Origin: Scenedesmus sp. ARA3
Taxonomy: Eukaryota > Chlorophyta > Chlorophyceae > Sphaeropleales > Scenedesmaceae
NCBI GenBank assembly: GCA_004335835.1
Contig: RWJK01000664.1
Location: forward strand, 47,841-111,840
Reading direction: 5' to 3'
Length of the DNA stretch: 64,000 nt
The position numbers and the translations under genes are program-made. A model generated the notes under the pieces. The model did no database searches. It was not told the origin of the DNA and saw nothing but the letters and a program-made list of their open reading frames with translations. Every line of letters starts with the position of its first letter. The first letter of the stretch is position 1. Below are positions 1 through 10,411 of this stretch, piece by piece.

Positions 1-710
1 AACTGATGAGGCCAGCCCCAGCATAGTAAAGCGGCATGTACGTAGCAGCCGGGCGCAACCAGCCACTTCGCTCAATCATGGTGGTTCCGCATTTGCAGTG
101 CAATGCGGCAGTCTGCTCACTGCCAAAACGACTGTGCACTGCTGCCCATCTCCAAACATCCTGGCCTTTCAGTCTCTGTGCATTTGACATGCAGTGTACA
201 CCAATTGTATCATCGTCTCTGTTTTTGGGGTATGTAGTATCCATGTGCAGCTGCTAGCGATCCTCATGCAGCTATTGCGACATATAATGTGCGGCATTAC
301 TGCGTGTGATGGACCAGGCCGTGCTGCACCTGCTACCTAGCTTCAGCCACAGAGCAGCAGCGCATCCTTGCGCAACACATTTGCTGACGTATTCATCCAC
401 CACTTGTCACTACCGGCTGTTGCCAAAAGTTTGTCGCACCCTGGCAGCTGTATGGACCACCAACTTATTGTTCAGCGTACACACCACTGGTAGCTCTTAA
501 GATGACATCATCACAAATAAAGCCTCAGCCAGCAACCACAGCATGCCGCTCAGGTTAGTGGCGCCGTTCCAGACAGACACCACACCTGCAGCTCATACGC
601 TACTCAAACAGCTCACGGACGTCCTCATCGCCTCCCACTTGTGACGCGCCCTGGAGTGGAGATCCACAACAGCCGCTCACACGCCTTGCCATGCCCCCGC
701 CTCACTCGCA
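1..710. other. Aquaporin 3' flank, no gene seen
   Basis: This stretch lies downstream of the aquaporin stop codon on the minus strand. The short open frames on both strands have no family resemblance and no splice logic. It probably holds the aquaporin 3' UTR and the intergenic spacer. Confidence 0.5.
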
Positions 711-901
711 TCACTCCTTGTGGATGAGCCCCGCCAGGCCTGCCGCCAGCGCGCCGCCCGCCATCTGCCCCGCCACGTACACCGCCACGCTGCTCATGCT
801 CATGCCAAACACGATGGCGGGGCCCAGCGCACGCGCAGGGTTGATCACGCAGCCCGAGTAGGCGCCCGCTGCACGCAGAGAATAGAAAAGGCAGCAGGAG
901 A

Positions 902-936
<35 letters not shown>

Positions 937-1927
937 GTCAAAGAGATGCGGAGGAGGCCGCGACGCGGAAGCAGATATACTCTCTTCCAAGGCTTGACGG
1001 TTGTTTGCAGCCTGGGGCTTGATGGTTGCTGAGCAGACAGTCAAGAAAAAAGAAGAGCAGCTTCTGCCGCAGGATGTGCGGCAGTTCCAACAATCACAGT
1101 GAACTTCACTGCGTGACATGCGCCTGGAGGGCACACCCACAAACAACGCCGTAGGCACAGCCTGCACTGTACTGAGTGCCTCCACTCCACGTGATGAAAC
1201 ATACATTGTGCGTCACACTTTCATGCATCGCGGTGTAACAGAAGCAGCACAGTGCCCACCTGCCATGATGGCGCAGGTAACAGTGACGCCAATGCCCACT
1301 GGCGCTGCCGCCTTGAAGGCGCTGTTGGCCACTGCGCAGCCATACACCACCAGCCCCAGCGCAGCTGTCATGAGAGCTTCCCAGGCAAACACACCCATGT
1401 TGCTCAGGCCAGCAGCAGGCGCAAAGGTGCCAGGCGCCCCAAGACCCTGGCCAATGCTCACTCCCGGAATCAGCGTGGTGCACAGCAGCGCGCCCAGCAC
1501 GCAGCCGGCAACCTGGACAGGCGGTGACAGATGTGATGGTGGCATTGATGAGGTAGTGTTGACAGGAGCTTTATGAGAACTGGTGTAGGGCGTAGCACTG
1601 TGGCAGTGCTTGTGGTGAACACAAGCTGTCGCAGCCACACAACACTGCAGAAAAGCAACTCTGCGCAAGGAAGCAGTGCAGAACGGGCAGGGATTCAAAC
1701 CTGGCAGCACATGTGCACGATGTACAGTACAGCCAGCTGATGTTTGGCAGCATGCCTGCTGCGCAGCCACTGACCCCAGCAACAGCGCTGCGCTGCTGTC
1801 ACCTGTGCCACCATGTAGGCGATGGCCTTGCCGCTGCTGACCTTGCCCCGCAGCAGCAGCATGAGGCTGACTGCAGGGTTGAGGTGCGCGCCAGACGCGC
1901 CGCCAAAGGCAAAGACTGCGGCAGGAC

Positions 1928-1975
<48 letters not shown>

Positions 1976-2860
1976 GAGCAGCTGGCAAACATCAAGGTCT
2001 TCTAGCAGTCCAGGCGGCGCTGTAACATGTGGTAGGTGTTATGTGCGTGCGCAGCTGAATTGTCTTTTGCTGCCTACCCCGTTTTCTCCTTGCTGTGAGT
2101 AGCTACGAAGTGCTGGACGCAAGCCCCTCAGACGAGCGCAAGTCAAACACGGTTGCTGCGCTGGTTGTATGATAACTGCGGCTGCGCTTCGAACAAAGCC
2201 AGCACAGGACAAGCTGCACAGGAGCCGTGGCCAAAGCACTGGCGCTGGTGCAGTCAACTCTGCCACTCACTCATGGCCATGAGAGCCAGGCCGTTTGCAG
2301 GAGCTGCCAGTGCAGCAGGTGCAGCGCCTCCAATGATCTGGAAGAGCGTGCTGCCTGTGAACTCCGCGGCCAGCTCAGTGGTGGTGGCGCCGCTGCGGCA
2401 GGCAGCAGAGGGAAGACATGCAGCACATACACCCAGGGATTCGTCAGGTCTTAGCATGCTGTGGCAGCAGATGTGCATGCGTTCATGCAACTGCTAGAAT
2501 GATCTGAATGCTGTGCCTAGGCCATGATGCATCTATGGCTGCCAATTTAGGTACAGTCCAGCAGCCGCTGTGCAGGGCAGATGACAACACAAGGCAGGCA
2601 CCATCTGGCAGATGTACTAAGGTGACCTGAAAGATCTCGGCATTGCTGCAGAAAGCCGGCACTCAGCCAATGCAGGTAAAAGCACTGAGAGCCCATGTAC
2701 TGCGCTGCTGCAACAGAAAGCAGCCTGATGCTAGAAGGCAGCCAACTGCCGTGCAGCGAACGACAGTTTCGAGTACGGGGAGTGGCGCTGCACACCTGTC
2801 CTGCACAGCCACGCTCATTCGCTTCCCTGCTGCTGAGGATGGAACGACGTTGGTGGGCAT
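711..2860 (-). CDS. Aquaporin (MIP family channel), 5 exons
   Basis: Membrane channel of the major intrinsic protein family, for water or small neutral solutes. Exons on the minus strand: 2860-2796, 2392-2271, 1915-1803, 1512-1260 and 868-711. They sum to 711 nt (236 aa plus stop) and every junction keeps phase with GT-AG borders. Both pore boxes are present: NPAVS in exon 3 (after GGASGAHL) and NPARALGP in exon 5 (after YSGCVI). Exon 2 carries the first helix (AAEFTGSTLFQIIGG). The length matches the compact microbial/algal MIP type rather than the longer plant PIPs. The ATG at 2860 is inferred: exon 1 (starting MPTNVVPSSAAGK) has no conserved sequence, but its donor phase fits exon 2 exactly. 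An alternative is readthrough from an ATG at 2490, which I consider less likely because a strong pyrimidine-rich acceptor precedes exon 2. Substrate selectivity cannot be read here. Confidence 0.88.
903..933 (-). repeat. (CTG)n tract before aquaporin exon 5 acceptor
   Basis: An uninterrupted triplet tract, CTG on the aquaporin sense strand, lies about 35 bases upstream of the exon 5 3' splice site, where a polypyrimidine tract is expected. Confidence 0.8.
1929..1975 (-). repeat. (CTG)n tract before aquaporin exon 3 acceptor
   Basis: About 15 CTG triplets on the sense strand lie immediately upstream of the acceptor at 1916, followed by a short CCGTCCTGCCGCAG acceptor segment. Confidence 0.85.
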
Positions 2861-5668
2861 TTTAGGCAGGACACGAAGGACTCGCTTGTGCGCTGGGATG
2901 CATGCAGCACGTTGAAAGCAGGAGATCGCCATGTTGACGACGTGAATATGCGTTGAGCTATGTTGAGGGGCTGGAGCACTCAGAATCACGCATGCATGTA
3001 TAATGTATCAGCTGCATTTCCACGTCAGATCTCGGTTGATTGTACATCCAGTCTAGGTCATCGGGGGCCGGGCCCTCGCAGACTACTCACAGATAACTGG
3101 CACCCCCAAATCGGCATTTAAAAGATGTTATAGTAGTTATGATGCTATATATGGCAAGTTGAATATTGGTAGAAGCCTGCATGAAAGAGCTCACGGAAGT
3201 GTCGCACACAACCGGTATTATCTACGACTACAGACGCGCGCCGCTGTCCTGCTCAGTATATAATTGCTGAGTTTGGATCTTTGTTTCTCTGAATGCTATG
3301 CATCGACAATTGGAAGTGAAAATGATATGTCATGCACGTTCCGTTGGTGTCTGGTGTCTCTGTACAGTGATGACGCATGAGCCGAGGCCTTACCCTTGGC
3401 TTGATCAGGCAGGTTGCAGTCGTAACGTAGTGTATAGGATTGTAGAAGTTTGATTGTCAGATGGCCAGCAGCTGCAAAGACCATGCAGGATAGCCAGCAC
3501 CTGCATGGCAGATTAGGGCCCGGCCCTAGAGGGGCCAGGGGCCCTGTTGCAACCTGCACACCCCCGCCACCGTGGCCAAACAAGCAGGTCGAGCATCCGC
3601 TGCATCGCAGGCATGGCCTTGGTTCGATTCACCCAATTTCAAATTCCAGCAGCCAAGGCCTGCTCTTGCAGCCATGACAACATTGTCAGGTCAACCTGCA
3701 CTTTCAGTCACTGACTGAGGTTGAACCTGCTGCGGCACGCCAGGTTGATACAAGAGCTGACGCCTGCCAGGTGTTGTTTTCAAACCGCTAAAAGATTGGA
3801 ACAGTATGTTACCGTCTCTCCCAGCTGGCTGCACAGGCCCCACATGCAGGCGGCATGCCGTCACTTTGGTGCATGCATATGCGGTGCTGCGCAAAGCGCT
3901 AAGCACCTGTGCACCCCCGCAGCTGCCAGCAACCGGGTTGCCAAACGTGCAGTGCGGTGTGCAGCATGCACCAGTGTTGAAGGTGAAATTCACTACAGCA
4001 AACAATTATAAATAAGGCTAGACAAGAACACTGCTGTCAAGCATGTGCAGGCACCAGCTGCTGCAGCCAGCTGCTGATGCTTCACACAGCTAGATGTTCC
4101 GGCAAATCAAATTCAGTGGCCACCATGGGACTCTTGGATTCCCGAGTAAAGTGCTTTCTAGCACTCCGAACCGTGACAAACGACTGCATCACAGCCCCAC
4201 AACCAACATGCACATCAGAACAGGGTAAAACACTGTCGAGCAACACAGTACAGGACTATACCAAGACGTTGAACCAGTTTATGCTAGGACATGTGCCAGG
4301 TACATACATTGAGTTGATTCGGTGGAGTCACCAAACCAGATAATGCACGACGCGACATGCAGATAAGTACAGCAGCTTGCTACAGGATTGCTGCAATGCA
4401 AATCACTGGCACAAGTGACCATCAGCTGACGGCAAACCAGCAAGACGGCGTAAATGTTGCTTGAAGTCAATGTTGCCAACGGTACTGGTGCTCAAACCCT
4501 GGCACGCCTCCGGCTGTGCTCAACACAACCGAGCCTTCACCCTGGAATAAGCAACACCTCAGCTGCTCATGTGCGTGCACGTCGCCCATCCATGCCCCAT
4601 GCATACCGTGCGGTGATGCCCGTGCGCCACGCTGCGGAGATAGCACTCGCCAAAAAAACTGCCTGGCTCCTTTACATTCTAGAAATAAGGTGGCAAACAA
4701 CCAGGTGCAGAAACTAGTGGGATGTCAAAAACCAAACAAGGCAGCAACCCCAGCCAGTTTGACGAACAGGTTGCCAGGGGCCTATTGCAAACATTGGTGT
4801 GCCATGCGTCTGCCGCGGAAAACTGCAGGCGAGCCTGCTGACGCAGCCACACAACACAAGCTGAGGCTGTAACATGCAGGGCCATCCTGGTTCAGACTGC
4901 AGCACCACCAGCATCACAACATGTGTGCATGCACGCCATCATCTCCACAATGTGTGCATGCACGCCATCATCTCCACAATGTGTGCATGCACGCCATCAT
5001 CTCCACAATGTGTGCATGCACGCCATCATCTCCACAATGTGTGCATGCACGCCATCATCTCCACAATGTGTGCATGCACGCCATCATCTCCACAATGTGT
5101 GCATGCACGCCATCATCTCCACAATGCGCAATGCGCCAACTCAACCTGGCCTCTGCTTCGACCTACTGGATGGCAGGTGTCATCAATTGCTGGCCATGTA
5201 TACTCCAAAACTGCTGCCTTTGTTGTGCAGCAAAAACCTCACTCGTTCTTGGGTGCACATGCACTCCTGCATGCTGGGCGTGCGGCAAGCATCTCAGCTG
5301 CTATGCCCCTGCACACCCTGGCTGTGCGCTGCCGCGCCATCAGCGCAGCAAAACAAGCATCCCTACCATCACCACACCTCAGCCATCCAGCCACCCGTCC
5401 GTCCAGCCAGCCGCACGGCAGCACCGTGTTGTCCGTGCTTGCTGCTGCTGCTGCTGTTGGCCCATGCATGCTGCCTGCGCCAGCAGCCACCCACGCGGCT
5501 GGCACTACCTGGCATCAGCCCAACAGCACGCCTCAGCCCACCACCCAGCCTGGCTACACCACCTTGGCCAGGCCCTGGTCCCTGCCAGGCGCCAGGTCAT
5601 GCATGGCCAGGCGCTCAGTGTACACTCAGGCAGTGCTGCCATCCGCCTACACCACAATGTTTTGTCAC
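2861..5668. other. Intergenic: aquaporin promoter side and transporter 3' side
   Basis: About 2.8 kb between two minus-strand genes. It should hold the aquaporin promoter (near 2861) and the transporter 3' UTR (near 5668). I see no conserved coding sequence. A 29-bp minisatellite at 4922-5124 is the only clear structure. Long frames over that repeat (for example 4923-6038) result from the repeat lacking stops. Confidence 0.5.
4922..5124. repeat. 29-bp minisatellite, 7 copies
   Basis: Seven perfect or near-perfect head-to-tail copies of a 29-bp unit that begins TGTGTGCATGCACGCCATC and ends ATCTCCACAA. The unit contains the palindrome TGTGCATGCACG. There are no spacers, so it is not a CRISPR array. 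29 is not a multiple of three, so all frames read a three-unit peptide repeat, which explains the overlapping long frames here. Confidence 0.95.
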
Positions 5669-8600
5669 CTACACCACCTTGGCCAGGCCCTGGTCCCTGC
5701 CAGGCGCTACGTCGTCCAGGCCGCTGCCTGGCTCCTCATGCGGCGCGGTCTCCAGGGGCGCGCCTGCCACCACGCGTGACCACAGCCAGTGCTTGTGGAT
5801 GATGACCTCGCTCAGCTCCTCGATGGGCACTCCCTTGGTCTCAGGGATGCACAGGATGACAAAGAGCGTCATGAGCAGCACGAAGCCGCCGAAGAAGAGG
5901 AAGGTGCCCCACTTGAGCGCACACAGCAGCGTGAGGAAGAGCTGCCCGATGAAGAAGGTGAAGCTGCGGGCAGGGGGGAGGGGGGGGGCATGGGGAGGGG
6001 AAAGCAGCAGCAGCAGGGCAACAGAGTCAGTGGGCTGATGGGCTGAGGGGGTGGGGTGATGCTTTGGGCTGGAGCTGGCAGTCGCACATCATGCCTGCTG
6101 GGTACCCATGCACGCAAATAAAAAAATAAATAAAATAATCATATTATTATCAAATAATCATAATTATAATTATACTTTGCAGCAGACACAGCAGCCGCTG
6201 GTGTGCGTTGTTTGAGAGCTGATGCCAGCCACTGCTCTGTGCTGCTGCTGCTGCTACTGTGGTAGACAGTACATGCTGTGGGCTGTTGCTGTGTGCAAGC
6301 AAAGCATAACCCACACCCAAGCCAGGCGGCCTTGCGCCAGCAGCAACCAACTTCTGCGACTCACAGGCAGTTGCAACAGTACTGAGCCCCATACCTGTTG
6401 CTGCTGACTACAGTTGCCTGCTTATGCTGCCCCCAACTGCCGGCGCTGCCCCCAACACTCACAGGAAGTTGCAGAAGGTGTTGAGGCCTGTGCCTACTGC
6501 TGCTGCTCACCACAAAGTTCAGCTGCTGATGCTGCCCACAGCTGCCGCGCTGCCCCCAACACTCACAGGAAGTTGCAGAAGGTGTTGAGGCCCGTGCCCG
6601 CCGCCCTTGTTTCCAGTGGCTGGATCTCACTGGGCACCAGCCAGCCCAGGGGGCCCCTGCAGCAGGCACACAGCAGCATAGCACACCAGTGGGTCAATGG
6701 TGCAGCAGTGTGAGGGTGCATACATGCATACACTGTCAACATATGTCAACGATTTCTGAGGGAGCCAGCCTGCCCAGCAACTGCAGGCATGCACAGCGAT
6801 TCGGCCATGATGCACCAGCTGCACTCACCAGGACCAGGCAAAGCCCGCCACGTAGAGGCAGATGAGTGCGATGATGGCGGAGGCTAGCGCGTCATTGCCG
6901 GGGGTCTCGAAGTTCTGCTTGATGAGGAAGCCGACCACCACCTCACAAATGAGCATCTGGATGCCGCCCTCGATGAACAGCGCCTGCAGGGGAGGGGAGG
7001 GGCGGTGGAGGTTGTGGGAGGAAGGCAGGGATGAAGAAGGGTGAGGGAAGGTGAGCATAGAGGGGTTGCGAGTAGTGCACGGATGTGGGAATAAGCGGTT
7101 TGCAAGTTGTTCTGCATGTGCACCTGTGCACAGCACCCGCCAACATAGCATTTGTCTGAGCTTGCATGGTCCTGCAGCTGCTGCTGCTGTTGCTGCTGCT
7201 GCACAGCTGCAGTCAAATAGGAACAGCTGCAGTGATTGCCTGCCTTGAGCTGTGGCACACTGCCAAGCTGCTCTGCTTGGTGCCAGCTGGCTGCAAACAA
7301 CAAGCACAACCACATGCACAGCAAGCACACCAGACCCTGCCCTCGCACGGGCGCGCTGCCAGCTGCCGTTCATTCGCCTCTCCTCACCCCATGCTGTCCA
7401 TTGAGATGATTGCCAACCACCCCAGCCGGCTGCTGCTGCTGCTGCTGCCAGCCGGCCCACCCGCCGCCCCACCCGATCCACCAGGATGGTTGCTTACTAT
7501 CCTAGCATGCTACTAATCACTGCTGTTGGTGCTGCTGCTGCTGCTGCCAGCCCACTCACCCGCCGCCCGACGCGGTCCACCAGGATGATCGCCACAAACG
7601 TTGACGCCACGTTCACGGCGCCAGTGATGACAGTCGACAGCAGCGCGCTCTCCGCGCTGTGGCCCGCTGCCTGGAAGAGCTGCGGCGCGTAGAACATGAT
7701 CGCGTTGATGCCCGTCAGCTGCTGGAAGATGGGCACCAGGATGGAGATGACCAGCTGCGGCCAGTAGCGGCGGCGCGTGATGGTGCGCCAGGGGTTCTTG
7801 ACAGATGCGGAAATGCGCACAGCCTCCACGATGTCGTCGAATTCGACATCGACGTTGTCGGTGCCGCGGATGCGCTGCAGCACCTTGCGGCCGTCCTCGT
7901 TGCGGCCGCGCTGCACCAGGCTGTTGGGCGTGTCGGGCAGCAGCATGCTGCCGAAGAAGAGGATGAGGGAGGGCACCGCGCCCATGGCCAGGCTGCAGAG
8001 GAGATGCGGCGGCGGGAATGGCAGCAGGCAGGAGGCAGGGGGTCAGCAGGCCGGCATGGAAAGATATGTCCCTGCAGCTGTGCCGCATCAACTTTACAGC
8101 GGCATCCCTGTCAGATTTTTGTCACCGCTGGCCTATCTGCGAGCCACCACACGCCCACCCCGCGCCTGGCGCCTGCAGCTAATGCAGCTACTCGTCCCTC
8201 AGCAGCACGTCACACGGAACCTCTGTACCCTGACTGCTGCGCAGTCACTCAGCAGCGTATCCACAAACATACAGACAACACCCCAAGCGCCATGCACATG
8301 TTGGGCCTGGTCCCCACTCAAGCAGAGTGCAGCCGCACCCACCTGAGCCTCCAGCCCCAGGGCTTGAAGTGCTGCTCACACACGCGTGACATAAGTCTGT
8401 CATACATTGGATTGTCCGGATAGGGGAATACGCTGCAGCACTACTGCCATGTCCCAGCCCCCCTCCTTCACCACACCACCACCAGCCTCCCTCAGCGTGC
8501 CCACCTGAGCCTCCAGCCCCAGGGCTTGATGTGCTGCGTGCCAAAGTTGATCAGCTGCGCGCCCAGGATGCCCACAGTGACCGCCAGCTGGAACATGATG

Positions 8601-10411
8601 TTGAGCGCGCCGCGCATGTTGAAGGGAGCCATCTCACTCAGGTACAGCGGCGTAGCCTGGCAGCAGCAGCAGCAGCAGCAGCGGCGTCATAGGCAGTGTC
8701 AGCATTCAGGGCTACTGCGTGCACAGCCAAAATGTGTCTGCGCCATCAGCTGGTGTACACAAAAGTACCAGCAGCCTGTGGACACCTGGCTCGGCAACAC
8801 ACTTTTGCACCAAACAAAGCAATCAGGCCTGCATGAAGGCCCCAAGCAAACACCAAGATGCTCACACAAAGGCAGCAGCAGCAGCAGCCCGACGTGCCTT
8901 GCCGCACGTACCTGTGTGGCAAAACCGACGCCCACTCCCAGCACGAGGCGGCCCAGCACCAGCATGGCCATGTGCTGTGCAGCATGCTCAAGCAGCAAGC
9001 AGATAGCGAAAGCCTTGATGGTGGATCCCAACACACAATAGAAGGGGCAGCAACCGCAGCTGTCCTCTTTACCTGTGTCGCAAAACCAACGCCCACTCCC
9101 AGCACGAGGCGCCCCAGCACCAGCATGGCCATGTGGATGGCCAGCGTGACCAGCACCGTGCCGCCCAGGAAGCAGGCGCCCCCAGCAATCATGGTGGCCT
9201 TGCGCCCAAAGCGCCTGCAGGTGTTGAGAGTTGCAGGTAACACATGTTGCAATAGCACAACGCAACATACTGCACAATCACACGTTCAGCAGGAGCCCCC
9301 GCTAGCATGGCTGCTTGAACCTCGGATGCTTAGAAGTGCATCTCCTGCAACATTGTCGTGCCAAGTCATGCGCGCCTTGCGCACTCACATAACTACATCT
9401 GCTACAGTCCTACCTGCAGGTGTAGCTGCCCACCATGGCTGCTGCCGCGCCAGACAGGAACAGGCAGGACGTGAAGAGCTGCAGCATCTGGTCATTGAAC
9501 TTGCAGAAGGGGTCATTGCCCGCCACATGCTATGGGGCAAGAAGGTGAGCCAGCAGGCAGCCAGGCAAGCAGGCAGGCAACAGCGTGCAGCAGCAGCAGC
9601 AACAGGAGGTAAGGTGCAAAGGTTGATAAGCGCTGCAGGCATCATAAATTGCACACTGCTCCAGCTAGCAGCAGCTCATGAGTGTTGAAACACTGCATGT
9701 AATCTTACACAGGTGAGCTGCGGTGCTGAAGCAAAAGAGCATGCTGAGCATGCTTGCAGGGGAGGAGCCGGCATTGTCTGGCCGTACACTGTAAATCATT
9801 GTTTAAACGGCTGTGGCGGCAGTAACAGCAGCAGGGCGCTCACGTGTCCGAAGAACCTGGCCTCAAATCCTGAGTGGGAGATGACACCACCAGTGATACC
9901 TGCAAGCAGACACAGCAACAGGAGGCCCAGTTTAAGTACCAGAGCCGTGGCAGCCTGCCTCGCGAACGGCAGCACTGCTGCAATTCCACAGTAGCTTGCA
10001 CATGGCAGTCATGGCAAGGCACATCCAGATGCAATCTGCTGCTTGGAGCTGAGTAGGGGCCTTGGCGCAAGTAAACTGCACAAACTGCTACATCCCCAAA
10101 TCTGCTGCACATGACAGTCAACAGCATCCCTGCAGGATGCCACGATTTGGTGAAAAGCACCGTACAGCCGCGTCCATATCATGTATACGACGAACCTAGA
10201 CACCCACCGGGTCCCAAGGACTACAATGGATGCGTAACTGCGCGTTTCAAGCAAAGCTGGCTCATGTGCACTCACCATTATCGAAGCCGAAGAGCAGGCC
10301 GCCCGAGGCTGCTATCACGGCGATGAGGATCACCGCGCCAGTGGTGTGCCCCGTGTACAGCTTGCAGCGCTCCGCATCAAACGAGCCGACAGCGACCGCG
10401 CCGCCTCCCAT
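5669..10411 (-). CDS. Hexose/H+ symporter (HUP/STP type, MFS), 9 exons
   Basis: Plasma-membrane monosaccharide-proton symporter of the sugar porter family, with an expected 12 helices. Exons on the minus strand: 10411-10276, 9899-9844, 9529-9414, 9214-9073, 8656-8505, 7992-7560, 6983-6829, 6656-6567 and 5963-5669. They sum to 1575 nt (524 aa plus stop), with all phases consistent. Signature motifs in order: [14 protein letters not shown] (about residues 38-51), [24 protein letters not shown] followed by [60 protein letters not shown] and [12 protein letters not shown]. The ATG at 10411 gives the usual short N-terminus ([11 protein letters not shown]). The length is close to the roughly 530 aa typical of algal HUP proteins. 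Three exon 3' ends are copied with their donors into the following introns (see repeats). Preference among glucose, galactose or others cannot be decided. Confidence 0.95.
6117..6178. repeat. AT-rich island in transporter intron 8
   Basis: About 60 bases almost free of G and C (AATAAAATAATCATATTATT-like) in a region otherwise near 57-60% GC by eye. It lies inside the last intron of the hexose transporter. Its function is unknown. Confidence 0.8.
6359..6610 (-). repeat. Triplicated exon 8 end plus donor (echo) in transporter
   Basis: The 3' end of exon 8 (encoding [11 protein letters not shown]) with its GTGAGT donor ends at 6567. A copy ends at 6463 and encodes the same residues, with ACG changed to ACA (both Thr). 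A third, degenerate copy ends near 6365. Spacings are 104 and 98 bp and the copied block includes the first part of the intron, so this is a tandem duplication across the exon/intron border. Confidence 0.85.
8338..8375 (-). repeat. Echo of transporter exon 5 end and donor
   Basis: A copy of the last ~30 coding bases of exon 5 (KPWGWRL) and its GTGGG donor, located 162 bp inside intron 5. One coding change is visible (Ile to Phe before KPWGW). A CAG precedes the copied CAC codon and could act as an acceptor, giving a 29-nt segment (8343-8371) that would shift the frame if spliced in. Confidence 0.85.
8661..8682 (-). repeat. (CTG)n tract before transporter exon 5 acceptor
   Basis: Seven CTG triplets on the sense strand lie directly upstream of the CCAG acceptor at 8657. 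Confidence 0.8.
8910..8974 (-). repeat. Echo of transporter exon 4 end, potential 63-nt mini-exon
   Basis: Near-identical copy (3 mismatches in 65 bases) of 9071-9135, the last part of exon 4 with its donor. On the minus strand 8974-8912 is a 63-nt open segment preceded by CTGCACAG and followed by GTACGT, in phase 0. It encodes the same 21 residues as the end of exon 4 ([11 protein letters not shown] through GFATQ). All three differences are third-position synonymous changes. Inclusion after exon 4 would duplicate one transmembrane segment; it may simply be a recent duplication. Confidence 0.85.

Noticed and set aside
1680..1715. tRNA-like T-arm (GGATTCAAACC)
   Set aside because: Only a four-pair stem is visible and no acceptor, D or anticodon arm can be drawn around it. 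It lies in an aquaporin intron.
2254..2490. Aquaporin start at the ATG at 2490
   Set aside because: This would read through a pyrimidine-rich CAG acceptor, and the resulting Cys-rich N-terminus is unlike the family. A 65-nt upstream exon fits phase and gives a normal N-terminus.
3601..3640. tRNA-like GGTTCGATTC box
   Set aside because: The flanking bases do not form the five-pair T stem, and there is no matching A-box or cloverleaf upstream.
4922..5124. CRISPR array
   Set aside because: The repeats are directly adjacent with no spacers, and this is a eukaryotic genome.
4923..6038. 371-codon plus-strand frame
   Set aside because: It spans a stop-free minisatellite and the antisense of transporter exon 9, and its translation has no family likeness.
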